From contig JNVT01000071.1 in assembly GCA_000737985.1 (NCBI GenBank), forward strand, positions 1 to 64,000: a stretch of 64,000 bases of DNA, read 5' to 3'. This DNA is from Gammaproteobacteria bacterium MFB021 (GTDB lineage: Bacteria; Pseudomonadota; Gammaproteobacteria; Pseudomonadales; Halomonadaceae). Under the pieces are notes generated by a model that saw only the letters and a program-made list of their open reading frames with translations, was not told where the DNA came from and searched no databases. Position numbers and translations under genes: made by a program. This document shows positions 48,281 to 57,191 of this stretch, in pieces; position 1 is the stretch's first letter, and each line of letters begins with the position of its first letter.

Positions 48281-48952
48281 ATGCTCAAACTCGACGAAAG
48301 TCAGATCCGCAAGGCGCTTTTGTGGCTGGTCTCTTTTCATGTCGCGGTGATCACCGCCAGCAACTATCTGGTGCAGCTGCCATTCACGCTGTGGGGGTTG
48401 CATACCACCTGGGGGGCGTTCAGTTTCCCGTTCATCTTCCTGGCGACGGATCTCACCGTAAGGCTGTTCGGCAAGTCGGCGGCGCGGCGTATCATCGCCG
48501 GGGTGATGGTGCCGGCATTGATGGTTTCCTATGCCGTATCGGTGCTGTTCCAGCAGGGCCGCTTCCAGGGCTTCGACGCGCTAGGACAGTGGAATCTGTT
48601 CGTCGGGCGTATCGCCCTGGCCAGCTTCATGGCCTACGTGCTGGGGCAGCTGCTCGACATCCATGTCTTCGATCGCCTGCGCCGCCTGCGCGCCTGGTGG
48701 GTGGCGCCGACGCTGTCGACCATTCTCGGCAACTTGGCCGACACCTTCGCGTTCTTTGCGATCGCCTTCTGGCACGGTCCCGACGCCTTCATGCGCGAGC
48801 ACTGGGTGGATATCGCCTGGTTCGACTACGCGGTGAAGCTGACCATCAGCCTGCTGTTCTTCCTGCCGCTCTACGGTGTACTGCTGGCCTGGCTGGGGCG
48901 GGTCGTGCTCAGTGGCCGCGATGAATCACTGCCGGGCCTGCCGCGGCGCTGA
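48281..48952 (+). CDS. yhhQ: Queuosine precursor transporter YhhQ
   Basis: 223 residues with about six membrane helices. The family blocks FPFIFLATDLTVRLFGKSAA and STILGNLADTFAFFAIAFW are clear (DUF165/Vut_1). YhhQ imports preQ0/preQ1 for queuosine modification of tRNA. The ribosome site AAAGG is part of the possible riboswitch fold upstream. Confidence 0.93.
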   Translation: MLKLDESQIRKALLWLVSFHVAVITASNYLVQLPFTLWGLHTTWGAFSFPFIFLATDLTVRLFGKSAARRIIAGVMVPALMVSYAVSVLFQQGRFQGFDALGQWNLFVGRIALASFMAYVLGQLLDIHVFDRLRRLRAWWVAPTLSTILGNLADTFAFFAIAFWHGPDAFMREHWVDIAWFDYAVKLTISLLFFLPLYGVLLAWLGRVVLSGRDESLPGLPRR

Positions 48953-49141
48953 GGTGGTGAGCTGGCGGGCCGAGGCACGGCCCGCCTGGCGCTCTGTTAT
49001 TCTTACGATTCGCGTCGAAAAACGCCTAGTCGGTGCTCGCAAGGCTGGCAGAGAGACGAGTCAGCGGCCGAAAGCCAGCGAGTGGTGGAAAGTCGGCGAG
49101 TGATAGCAAGCCGGCAGTGGTGGAATAAGAGGAGAGCCAGA

Positions 49142-49927
49142 TTGCAACTGCACTGTATCGATACCGGCACCGTCGATGCCGATGACCCCACACGCCCGCT
49201 GGTCGTGTTGCACGGCCTGTTCGGGAGCGCCGACAACTGGCGCTCGCATATCAAGCAGTGGCAGCAGACGCGCCGCGTGGTGGCGCTCGATCTGCGCAAT
49301 CACGGGCGGTCGCCGCATGCGTCGGGAATGCGCTACGCGCAGATGTCAGAGGATGTCGCCGAGTCGCTCGACGCGCTCGAGATCACGCAGTTCGATCTGC
49401 TAGGGCATTCCATGGGTGGCAAGGTGGCGATCACCCTGGCCCGGCAGCGGCCCCGAGCAGTGGCCAGCCTGATCGTCGCCGACATCGCCCCGGTACCCTA
49501 TGAGCATGGTCACGACGAGATCTTTGCCGCCATGCGCCGGGTTGTCGAGGGGCAGCCCGAATCGCGCCGTGAGGCCGACGCGCTGATGGCCGAAAGCGTG
49601 GATGTCGCTGCCACGCGCCAGTTTCTGGCTACCAACCTGGTGCGCGACGACGAGGGTATTCTGCGCTGGCGGGTGGGGCTGAATGAGATCGCCGACGGCT
49701 ATGAGGACATCATCGCCGCGCCGGACGGCGAAGGCGCTTACCCTGGGCCTGCGCTGCTGCTGCGCGGCGGTAACTCCCCCTATGTGCGCGATGCTTACCG
49801 TGAGGCGGTGGCAGCGGTGATGCCCGAGGCGACCTGGGAGACGCTGGAGGGAGCGGGGCACTGGCTCCATGCCGAGCAGCCGGAAGCGTTTCAGCAGGCG
49901 CTATCACGCTTTTTCGCCGCTATCTGA
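49142..49927 (+). CDS. ybfF: Alpha/beta-hydrolase, YbfF-type esterase
   Basis: 261 residues from a TTG at 49142 with a strong GAGGAGAG upstream; a GTG at 49082 is the alternative but adds unconserved residues. Oxyanion motif LHGLFGSADNW, nucleophile elbow LLGHSMGGKVAITLA, Asp in LLLRGGNSPYV region and His in LEGAGHWLHAEQPEAF. Short-chain acyl esterase activity is known for YbfF; the physiological substrate is unknown. Confidence 0.9.
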   Translation: MQLHCIDTGTVDADDPTRPLVVLHGLFGSADNWRSHIKQWQQTRRVVALDLRNHGRSPHASGMRYAQMSEDVAESLDALEITQFDLLGHSMGGKVAITLARQRPRAVASLIVADIAPVPYEHGHDEIFAAMRRVVEGQPESRREADALMAESVDVAATRQFLATNLVRDDEGILRWRVGLNEIADGYEDIIAAPDGEGAYPGPALLLRGGNSPYVRDAYREAVAAVMPEATWETLEGAGHWLHAEQPEAFQQALSRFFAAI

Positions 49928-49958
49928 GTCGGCACTGGCGCGCCACCCTGTAAAAGCG

Positions 49959-50116
49959 CCTTTCACAGCCGCTAGGCGACGTGAGCCCTCCGGCGGCAGG
50001 GCGTCGCGAGGGCGCTGTGAACCCCTCCCTGGGCGCTACCTTTGCCATCCCTGGCAAAGGACCCTCGCTTTGTCCTGCCCCCGGCGCCCATCGTCAGAGG
50101 GTTTGGAAGTGAGCTC
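49959..50116 (-). repeat. Copy B of the 160-bp intergenic repeat (inverted partner of 45882-46041)
   Basis: Opposite orientation to copy A, about 4 kb away, with the same central CCTTTGCCA hairpin. It ends at GAGCTC, two bases before the MITE-like element, so the two repeats are adjacent. Together A and B bracket the SCP2-sohB-arsR-yhhQ-ybfF segment. Confidence 0.85.
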
Positions 50117-50118
50117 TA

Positions 50119-50261
50119 AGAGGGTGTTTACAAATTCGTCGAGCGAAGGCAAGACAAGGCAAAATCGGTCGAAAAAGCGGAGTTTACATGGGGTAAATGA
50201 GCATTTTGAGACCGATTTTAACGCCGTATTGCCGAGCGCAGGCATTTTGTAAACACCCTCT
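50119..50261. mobile_element. 143-bp MITE-like element with perfect 16-bp terminal inverted repeats
   Basis: Left end AGAGGGTGTTTACAAA (50119-50134) and right end TTTGTAAACACCCTCT (50246-50261) are exact complements. Inside, GGCAAAATCGGTCG on the left and the complement of GACCGATTTTAACGCC on the right extend the symmetry imperfectly to about 45 bases. No reading frame of note. It has no transposase and would be mobilised in trans if mobile. Flanking duplications are not obvious. Confidence 0.75.
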
Positions 50262-50274
50262 AAGCCGGTGGCGC

Positions 50275-51162
50275 TCAATCGCTGTCGTTGGCCTCTCCCT
50301 CCACCGGAATGATATCGAGATTGTCGGGCTGAGCGGCAAGGAAGCGGTTGAGAATCCGATAGGTATCGATATCGAAACCGCGGTTGTCGGGTAGTACCTC
50401 GAGCTGGTTGAGATCGCTGACGCTGCCCTGGTAGTGCCAGTGGTCGACCACGTGCAGCCCGATTTCGCCACTGTCACTGCGTTCGCGAAACGCCACCCGC
50501 CCGGGCCACGGCCAGTTCTCGATGCGTAGCCGCTCCATTGCCGCCCTGGCGCGCCGGGTATGGCTCTCCAGGCTCTCTTCGCCGCAGCAGGCACCGCGAC
50601 AGCGCCCTAGCTGATAGCCGAAACAGCGCCCGCGCCCGGTCTCCAGTCCCAGCACCCGCAGGCACAGGCCCTGCTCTGTGGCGATGTCCTTGAGCGTGGC
50701 GCGGGCCGTGTGGCGATTGCGGAACAGCCCGTAGAAGCGTGAGCGCGCGGTGACCACCCACTGGCCATCGCTCAGTTCGGGACGCGCTTCACCCTCCGGC
50801 CAGTCCCAACTGATCAGCCGGACCCGGCGACGCAGCTGGCGATTGTAGAGCGGCACCCAGCGCTTGATCAGGTCGGCTTCGAGCAGCTGCGCGCCGAGGT
50901 CACCGCTGGTCAGAATCCAGGCGATACGCTGGGTCTGCTCGAGCATATGGCGGTGACGCCCGGAAGCGGGATCGCGCAGGTGGGTGCGTACGCGTGTGCG
51001 AATGTCGAGACTCTTGCCCACGTAGAGCGGCAGGTCGTTGTGACCGAAGAAGACGTAGACGCCGGTGCGCGACGGCAGGGTATCGAGGGTATCGATACCG
51101 GTACTGGGTAGCGATTCTGCGGGATCGCGGCGAGGGTCGTAGAGGGACATGGGGGAGCTCAT
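50275..51162 (-). CDS. cho: Excinuclease Cho (UvrC-like 3' incision endonuclease)
   Basis: 295 residues from ATG 51162 (a GTG nine bases earlier is possible). N-terminal GIY-YIG domain: TGVYVFFGHNDLPLYVGKSL, then RTHLRDPASGRHRHM. The following Cys-rich FGYQLGRCRGACCGEESLE matches Cho and the middle of UvrC. Makes the 3' incision at lesions in UvrAB-bound DNA. No LexA-type CTGT-N8-ACAG box was found upstream, unlike E. coli cho. Confidence 0.92.
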   Translation of the reverse strand: MSSPMSLYDPRRDPAESLPSTGIDTLDTLPSRTGVYVFFGHNDLPLYVGKSLDIRTRVRTHLRDPASGRHRHMLEQTQRIAWILTSGDLGAQLLEADLIKRWVPLYNRQLRRRVRLISWDWPEGEARPELSDGQWVVTARSRFYGLFRNRHTARATLKDIATEQGLCLRVLGLETGRGRCFGYQLGRCRGACCGEESLESHTRRARAAMERLRIENWPWPGRVAFRERSDSGEIGLHVVDHWHYQGSVSDLNQLEVLPDNRGFDIDTYRILNRFLAAQPDNLDIIPVEGEANDSD

Positions 51163-51225
51163 GCTCCCCACTTTAGCCGATTCTGTTTACCTTGGCCGGT
51201 GCCGCTCGCCTTGGCCGATTGCGCG

Positions 51226-52251
51226 TCAGGGCGCGTTGAGATCGACCGCTAAGCGCGAGATCGGGCTCTGGCTCTTGATCTGGCCGCGCTCGAGCAGGAA
51301 GGCTTCGAAGTCGCGGTAGCGCTTGACGTCCAGCGCCGCCGGGCGCAGTGCAAAGCGCGGCAGGGTCGCGTTCCAGGCCGCCTTGTTGAGCGGGGTGTCC
51401 AGCGACGGGTCATAGGCGATGAAGCGCTGCCAGCCCTCATCCGGATGATTGATGATCCAGGCGGTGGCTTCGCCGATCGCGTCCATGAAGCGGCGATAGG
51501 CGTCGCGATGCTGGTTCAGGGTGTCGCGGTTGGCGACGAAGATCAGCTCGTCATAGGTGGGAACGCCTTCCTCCTCGATATAGAACGGTTTGCCCTCGAC
51601 GCCTTCCTGTTTCATCTGTGCCAGCTCGAAGTTGCGGAAGGCCCCGGTAACCGCATCCACCTTCTGGCTGATCAGCGCCGGCGTCAGCGAAAAGTTGACG
51701 TTGACCATCTCGACGTCGTCCAGGGTCAGCCCGTGATGCTCGAGCATCGCCGCCACCAGCACTTCCTCGACCCCGCCAACCGAGTAGCCGATCTTTTTGC
51801 CGGAGAGCTGGGAGAGATCGTCGATACCGCTGTCGGCGCGCACCAGCAGGGCGTTGAGCGGGGTCGCGATCAGCGTGCCGATGCGCACCACCGGCAGCCC
51901 CTGGTCGACTTGCAGATGCAGCTGCGGCTGATAGCTGAGCGCCAGGTCGATGCGCCCTGCGGCGACCAGCTTGGGCGGCACGCTGGGGTCCGCCGGCGAC
52001 TGGATGTCCACGTCCAGTCCGCGCTTGGCGAACAGCCCAAGCTGCTTGGCCACCAGGATCGGCGCATGCACCGGGTTGGGGTACCAGTCGAGCATCACGC
52101 TCAGCGGAATCATCTTGGGGGGCACCAACGCGTCGTCATCGGCCTGGGCGTGAAGTGGCAGCAGCGTAGCCAGCACCAGCAGGATCAGGCCGAGCAGCGC
52201 CGGGCGGCGCGGTTCGCGTGTGGCGGGGATGGTTCGAGATAGCGTGGGCAT
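51226..52251 (-). CDS. thiY: Thiamine-precursor (HMP) ABC importer substrate-binding protein ThiY
   Basis: 341 residues from ATG 52251. Signal peptide LLGLILLVLATLLPLHAQAD, then the NMT1/THI5 fold: LDWYPNPVHAPILVAKQLGL, KLVAAGRIDLALSYQPQLHL and KKIGYSVGGVEEVLVAAMLE. Known ThiY proteins bind N-formyl-aminomethyl HMP. Third gene of the thiZXY run behind a TPP riboswitch. Confidence 0.92.
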   Translation of the reverse strand: MPTLSRTIPATREPRRPALLGLILLVLATLLPLHAQADDDALVPPKMIPLSVMLDWYPNPVHAPILVAKQLGLFAKRGLDVDIQSPADPSVPPKLVAAGRIDLALSYQPQLHLQVDQGLPVVRIGTLIATPLNALLVRADSGIDDLSQLSGKKIGYSVGGVEEVLVAAMLEHHGLTLDDVEMVNVNFSLTPALISQKVDAVTGAFRNFELAQMKQEGVEGKPFYIEEEGVPTYDELIFVANRDTLNQHRDAYRRFMDAIGEATAWIINHPDEGWQRFIAYDPSLDTPLNKAAWNATLPRFALRPAALDVKRYRDFEAFLLERGQIKSQSPISRLAVDLNAP

Positions 52252-52313
52252 ACGCAGGTTCCCTCTGGTTGGGGTTATTGTCGATGTGTGATCGCATGGT
52301 TTCGGGGCGGGTT

Positions 52314-53123
52314 TCATACGCTCGCCTCCAGGCGATCGCGGTGCCAGGGCATCGCCGCACGAATCGCCGCGTCGACGCCGAAATAGAGCGCCAGCGCGAA
52401 CGCCACCAGTACCACCAGGGCGGCGAACATCACGTCGATCTGCAGGCGCGCATTGGCATTGAGCATCAGATAGCCCAGGCCCTGGCTGGCGCCGACCCAC
52501 TCACCGATCACCGCGCCGATCGGTGCCGCGCTGGCGGCCATGCGCAGCCCCGAGGCGAGGGATGGCAGCGCCGCCGGCAGCTGGACCCGCAGCAGCGTCT
52601 GACGGCGTGACAGACCGAAGGTGGTGGCCAGGTCGAGCCACCCCTGCGGGGTCTGGCGCAGGCCGTCGTAGCCGGTGGAGGCGACCGGGAAATAGATGAT
52701 CAGCATGGCCATCAGGATCTTGGGCCACAGCCCATAGCCGAGCCACAGCATCAGGATCGGCGCCAGCGCGAACAGCGGTATCGCTTGGCTGATCAGTAGC
52801 AGTGGCAGCAGGGTGCGCCGCAGCGGCCGAAAGCGTGCCAGTAGTAGCGCCGTGGCCAGGCCCAGCAGTACGCCACCGATGAAGCCGCCCAAGATTTCGG
52901 TCGCGGTGACCAGGGCGTGATGGGCCAGCAGCGCGCGCTGATCGAGCAGCGCCCGCACCACCGCCAGCGGCGACGGCAAAATGTAGCGCGGCACGCCGGT
53001 GAGACTGACGACAGCCTGCCAGGCGGCTAGCAGCAGCGCCAGCGCCAGTAGCGCGCGCGCCGGGCCGTGGAGTTGACGCGCCAGACCGGGCCGGACTCTC
53101 TGGATCGAAGTCGATTCAGACAT
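52314..53123 (-). CDS. thiX: Thiamine-precursor ABC importer permease ThiX
   Basis: 269 residues from ATG 53123, overlapping the thiZ stop by eight bases. About six membrane helices; EAA-type loop LATTFGLSRRQTLLRVQLPA and APIGAVIGEWVGASQGLGYL are typical of SsuC/ThiX permeases. A longer frame to 53294 lies inside thiZ. Confidence 0.92.
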   Translation of the reverse strand: MSESTSIQRVRPGLARQLHGPARALLALALLLAAWQAVVSLTGVPRYILPSPLAVVRALLDQRALLAHHALVTATEILGGFIGGVLLGLATALLLARFRPLRRTLLPLLLISQAIPLFALAPILMLWLGYGLWPKILMAMLIIYFPVASTGYDGLRQTPQGWLDLATTFGLSRRQTLLRVQLPAALPSLASGLRMAASAAPIGAVIGEWVGASQGLGYLMLNANARLQIDVMFAALVVLVAFALALYFGVDAAIRAAMPWHRDRLEASV

Positions 53124-53871
53124 GCGCTGGCTCCCGCAGCAGCGCCACCAGCTCGGCTTGATGCGCCAGCAGCTGCGGATCGTCCAGCGCCCGCGGCCGT
53201 TGGCCGGTCGGCGCCGCCAGCGGTACCGCCTGGGCCGGCTCGCCCTGCAGTACCAGCAGGCGGTCGGCGAGCCGCAGCGCCTCCAGCGGGTCATGGGTGA
53301 CCATGATCACGGTGCGGGTGGCAAGCAGTTCGCTGGCCAGATCGTGGAGCTCGAGCCGGGTAATCGCGTCGACCGCGGAGAAGGGCTCGTCCATCAGGAC
53401 CACCCCGGCATCCTCGTGCAGCGTGCGTGCCAGTGCCACACGCTGGCGCTGACCGCCGGAGAGTGCCGCCGGCCAGGCATCGGCCTTGTCCGCCAGGCCC
53501 ACGCGGGCCAGTAGCGCCAGTGCGCGCTCACGCGCCTCCGGGGCTGTCGGCCCCGCTCGCCGGCCGCGCCATTTGGTGCCCAGCATCACGTTGCCGATGA
53601 CCCGCAGCCAAGGCACCAGCAGATCCTGCTGCGACATCCACGCCAAGCGCCCCCGCAGCGGCTGGCCGTCGCTGGTCGTGCACTCGATGTGATGGCGGTC
53701 GGGCAGGGCGAGGCCGGCGATCATGCGTAACAGCGAACTCTTGCCGCAGCCGCTGCGCCCGAGCAGGCAGGTCCAGCTGCCGGCGTCGAATTCGACGGCG
53801 AGATCGTGGAACAATGGCCGGGCGCCGAAGGTGAGCGAGGCGCGGCGAATGTCCAGCCCGGGTGGTGACAT
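53116..53871 (-). CDS. thiZ: Thiamine-precursor ABC importer ATPase ThiZ
   Basis: 251 residues from ATG 53871, which has GGGAG five bases upstream; a frame reaching 53979 would run into the TPP riboswitch. Walker A LLGRSGCGKSSLLRMIAG, signature LSGGQRQRVALARTL, Walker B VVLMDEPFSAVD, switch MVTHDPLEAL. First gene of the operon. Confidence 0.93.
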   Translation of the reverse strand: MSPPGLDIRRASLTFGARPLFHDLAVEFDAGSWTCLLGRSGCGKSSLLRMIAGLALPDRHHIECTTSDGQPLRGRLAWMSQQDLLVPWLRVIGNVMLGTKWRGRRAGPTAPEARERALALLARVGLADKADAWPAALSGGQRQRVALARTLHEDAGVVLMDEPFSAVDAITRLELHDLASELLATRTVIMVTHDPLEALRLADRLLVLQGEPAQAVPLAAPTGQRPRALDDPQLLAHQAELVALLREPAHV

Positions 53872-53927
53872 GACCACTCCCATGACGGGGGCTGCAACGG
53901 CGGGGGCATCATGCGCGGGCAGGCTGG

Positions 53928-54005
53928 CCTTTCCTCCGCCGGTGCTAACCGGTTCAGGTTCCAGGGTTGTGCGCTGCACTCTCAGCCCGTCCGGCGGGCA
54001 CCCCT
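53928..54005 (-). promoter_or_regulatory. TPP (thi-box) riboswitch controlling thiZXY
   Basis: On the minus strand GGGGTGCCC, GGCTGAGAGTG, ACCCTGGAACCTGAACC and GTTAGCACCGGCGGAGGAA occur in the order and spacing of the TPP aptamer. It lies 57 bases before the chosen thiZ start. Whether it acts on transcription or translation is not clear; no obvious terminator follows. Confidence 0.95.
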
Positions 54006-54090
54006 ATCCAGTGAGCGCCGATTGTACGCCGCCCGGAAGCCGCTGCCCACCTTCGCCCCCGATGCACCGAACTCGAGAGGAGTCGCGATC

Positions 54091-54942
54091 TTGTCAGATG
54101 TTCTGCCCATGGCCGACGCCGAACTCACGCGCCGGGTGTCGCTCTATGCCGGGGTGGCGCTGACGCCGCTGCCGCTGCGCTTCGCCGACAGCGCCAACTG
54201 GCTGTGGCGCAGTGAAGAGCTCTCGCCCAAGCTCTACAAGCTGGCCCGTACCGATGCCGAAGGCGATCCGTTCTGGCATGGCATGCGCGAGCTGTTCGGT
54301 GTCGATCGCTGGCGCCATGCCCATGAGCTGCCGGCGCTGGCAGGCTCGCTGCCGCAACATCTGCCATTGGCACCGCTGCCGTTGACCTGGCTGGGACGGC
54401 TACAAGGTGCGCCGCTATGGAGCCTGCCCTGGCGTCAGGCGCCGGCAGCGCGGATGGATGCCGCCTTCGCGGGCCAGTTGGGGCGGCAATTGCGGCGACT
54501 TCACCATGACTCGCTGCCAGGGTGGGGGCATCCGGCGAGCGGCGTTTATGCGCTCGACGCTTGGCCGCGGGCGGCGCGGGCCTTCGTCATCAGCCGCGGC
54601 GTCCTCGATCCCGTAGAGCTAGCCAGTCTGAACTGGCCGAGGCCGAGCCGTGCGGTCTGGAGCCTGCCCGACCTGCGTCCCGATCAGTTCCTGCTCGGCG
54701 GACTGGATGGCTACTGGGCCGATTGGGAGGCGCTGGTATGGGCACCGCTGGAGTTCGATCTGTGCCTGCTCGAGCTGATGCTCGAGAACGCGGCGCAGCG
54801 TGAGGCCTTCGTCGAGGCTTACGGCGCCGAGCACTTGCCGTCGCTCGATGCCTATCGAGATGGCATGCGCGCGGTCATCCTGGCACTTGGCGTGCTGGGG
54901 CCTCTGAGCCTATCCCTGAAGGAGTTTCCCCATTGGCTCTAG
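54091..54942 (+). CDS. APH-fold (aminoglycoside phosphotransferase-like) protein with degenerate active site
   Basis: 283 residues from TTG 54091 with GAGAGGAG upstream; ATG 54109 is an alternative. LHHDSLPGWGHP and, near the C-terminus, SLPDLRPDQFLLGGLDGYWA then DWEALVWAPLEFDL align by pattern with the APH catalytic loop (HGDxHPxN) and the Mg-binding DWE/DFD. The catalytic His is Leu here and the Asn is Gln. It is divergent from the TPP riboswitch and thi importer; a ThiK-like or pseudokinase role is speculation. Confidence 0.7.
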   Translation: MSDVLPMADAELTRRVSLYAGVALTPLPLRFADSANWLWRSEELSPKLYKLARTDAEGDPFWHGMRELFGVDRWRHAHELPALAGSLPQHLPLAPLPLTWLGRLQGAPLWSLPWRQAPAARMDAAFAGQLGRQLRRLHHDSLPGWGHPASGVYALDAWPRAARAFVISRGVLDPVELASLNWPRPSRAVWSLPDLRPDQFLLGGLDGYWADWEALVWAPLEFDLCLLELMLENAAQREAFVEAYGAEHLPSLDAYRDGMRAVILALGVLGPLSLSLKEFPHWL

Positions 54943-55040
54943 GCATATGAAAAAGATAAAAAAATCGGCGCCCCTCCCGGCGCAATCGGGTGGCGGCATG
55001 GCATACTGAATTTTTCTTGACGGATATCGACGATAGTCTC

Positions 55041-56750
55041 GTGGACTCGATCAATAGCTTGTTTCTCGTTTGCGGCGCGCTGATCGCGCTGAGCATCCTC
55101 GCCAGCCGTGTCTCCTCACGGATCGGCGTGCCGCTGCTGGTACTCTTCCTCGGGCTGGGCATGCTCGCGGGCGAGGAGGGCGTGCTCGGCCTGCAGTTCG
55201 ATGACTACTCGCAAGCCTTCTTGATCGGTCACCTGGCGCTCGCCATGATCCTGCTGGACGGCGGCCTGCGCACCCGCTTCCAGACCTTCCGCGTGGGGCT
55301 CAAGCCGGCGCTGTCGCTGGCCACCATCGGTGTCTTTCTCACCAGCGGTATCGTCGGCCTGCTGGCGATGTGGCTGCTCGATCTCAGTCTCATCGAGGGG
55401 CTGCTGGTAGGGGCGATCGTCGGCTCCACCGACGCTGCGGCGGTCTTCTCGATGCTCAAGGGGCAGGGCGTCAATCTCAACGAGCGTGTCGGTGCCACCC
55501 TGGAGATCGAGTCGGGTACCAACGACCCGATGGCGATCTTTCTTACCATCACCCTGGCGGAGATGCTCACCGGCGGCGTAGGCGGGCTGAGCGACACCCT
55601 GATGCGCTTCGTGCTGCAGTTCGGGGTAGGGCTGGCGATCGGCCTCGGCGGTGGCTGGATCTCGGCCAAGATGCTGCGCTGGCTCGATCTGGCGCCGGGG
55701 CTCTATTCGCTGCTCGCCCTGGCGCTGGGGTTCTGCATTTTCGGCGCTACCAGCGCCATCGGCGGCAGTGGCTTCCTCGCGATCTATCTCACCGGGCTGA
55801 TGATCGGCAATCAGCCCGGGCGTCACCTGACGCACATCCTGCCGGTCCACGACGGTCTGGCGTGGCTGAGTCAGATCGGGCTCTTCCTGGTGCTGGGCAT
55901 GTTGGTTACCCCGTCCGAGATGATCGACTACGCCGTGCCCAGCGTGATCCTGGGGGTGGCTTTGATCCTGGTGGCGCGCCCGCTGGCGGTACTCGCCTCG
56001 CTGCTGCCGTTCTTCAACTTCCGCTGGCGCGAGCTGTGTTTCATCTCCTGGGTCGGGCTGCGCGGTGCGGTGCCCATCGTGCTGGCGATCTTCCCGGTGA
56101 TTAGCGGCGTCGAAAACTCGGCGCTCTACTTCAACGTGGCCTTCTTCGTGGTCCTGATCTCGCTGCTGCTGCAGGGGTCGACCCTGGCGCGCTTCGCCCA
56201 CTGGATGCGCGTGGCACTGCCCGAGAGCACCACGCCTGACCGCCGAGGCCAGCTTGGCGTGCTGCCCGAGAACGACTACGAGATGTTCGTCTACAAGGTC
56301 GAGAACGAGTCGCTCGACGACGTGCCTATTCGCCTGTTGCGGCTACCCTCGGGCACCTTGATCTCGGCCATCTTTCGCCAGCATGCCATGCTCCACCCCA
56401 AGGGCAGCACCCGGCTGCGCCTGGAAGACGTGATCTGCCTGATCGGGCGCACCGGCGATCTGCCTTCGCTCAACCGGCTGTTCAACGGTGAAGCCAAGCT
56501 CAAGCGCGAACGCGCCTTCTTCGGCACCTTCTCGCTCGACGGCGAAGCGCTGATGCAGGACGTGGCCAACGCCTACGGTCTCACCCTCAGCCCGGGGGAG
56601 CAGGAGATGACGCTGGGCGAGTTCGTGGCGCTACGTGTCGGTGGCCATCCGGTGGTAGGCGACGACGTCGACTGGCACGGCTTCCACTGGGTGGTCAGCG
56701 AGATGGAAGGCAACCGGGTGACGCGAGTCGGTCTCAGGCTCTATCACTGA
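55041..56750 (+). CDS. cvrA: K+/H+ antiporter, CPA1 family (CvrA/NhaP2)
   Basis: 569 residues from GTG 55041; this start gives (M)DSINSLFLVCGALIAL, which lines up with NhaP2. A GTG at 54990 is the alternative; neither has a clear ribosome site. Twelve or so membrane helices with GSTDAAAVFSML, ESGTNDPMAIFLTITLAEML and SWVGLRGAVPIVLAIFPVI. A C-terminal TrkA_C/CorC-like regulatory part follows (LPSGTLISAIFRQ, VALRVGGHPVVGDDVDWHGF). Extrudes cytoplasmic K+ for protons. Confidence 0.93.
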   Translation: MDSINSLFLVCGALIALSILASRVSSRIGVPLLVLFLGLGMLAGEEGVLGLQFDDYSQAFLIGHLALAMILLDGGLRTRFQTFRVGLKPALSLATIGVFLTSGIVGLLAMWLLDLSLIEGLLVGAIVGSTDAAAVFSMLKGQGVNLNERVGATLEIESGTNDPMAIFLTITLAEMLTGGVGGLSDTLMRFVLQFGVGLAIGLGGGWISAKMLRWLDLAPGLYSLLALALGFCIFGATSAIGGSGFLAIYLTGLMIGNQPGRHLTHILPVHDGLAWLSQIGLFLVLGMLVTPSEMIDYAVPSVILGVALILVARPLAVLASLLPFFNFRWRELCFISWVGLRGAVPIVLAIFPVISGVENSALYFNVAFFVVLISLLLQGSTLARFAHWMRVALPESTTPDRRGQLGVLPENDYEMFVYKVENESLDDVPIRLLRLPSGTLISAIFRQHAMLHPKGSTRLRLEDVICLIGRTGDLPSLNRLFNGEAKLKRERAFFGTFSLDGEALMQDVANAYGLTLSPGEQEMTLGEFVALRVGGHPVVGDDVDWHGFHWVVSEMEGNRVTRVGLRLYH

Positions 56751-56854
56751 CAGCCAGGCCGTTTCGGCAAGCCCTGCTCGCTTGAGAACCAATGTCTCTC
56801 GAAAACCAGAGCCTCTCTATAATCGGGCTATCTTGGAAGGACCGGCAGACAAAG

Positions 56855-56878
56855 ACCCGGGCAGGAGATGGCCCGGGT
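56855..56878. terminator. Hairpin between cvrA and a small hypothetical gene
   Basis: ACCCGGGC-AGGAGATG-GCCCGGGT, 8-bp GC stem. On the minus strand it is followed by CTTTGTCTG, so it may end the 56976-57191 transcript; it lies 105 bases after cvrA. Confidence 0.5.
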
Positions 56879-56975
56879 TCGAGTGGGAAGTGCTTATTGC
56901 TAAAAGTACTTATTGAAAGAAATGCTCCTCACTGAGAGGGGGCCTCGCTGAATAAAGCCAAGAGCTCGCGGCGAC

Positions 56976-57191
56976 CTACTCGACCTCGGCATCCAGCGAC
57001 GGGCGGCTCAGCTGCTTGCCGGTCTCGCGCTCGATCATGCCGTTCATGCGCGCCGCGCGGTGCTGGGCCTGCGACTCCTCGTCGAAATAGCCGAGGCTAC
57101 CGCCGGTATCGCCGTCGAAGACTTCGTAGCAGACCTGATTGTGGCTGCCCGGCTTGAGGGTCTTTCGCACTTCGATGAAAGGCTCTGCCAT
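56976..57191 (-). CDS. Conserved small protein of unknown function
   Basis: 71 residues from ATG 57191 with GAGG upstream. Reads MAEPFIEVRKTLKPGSHNQV, CYEVFDGDTGGSLGYFDEES, then a basic/acidic helix ending RPSLDAEVE. One Cys, no signal or membrane segment. The composition and coding bias match the neighbours, so it is likely real. No function can be assigned. Confidence 0.7.
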   Translation of the reverse strand: MAEPFIEVRKTLKPGSHNQVCYEVFDGDTGGSLGYFDEESQAQHRAARMNGMIERETGKQLSRPSLDAEVE

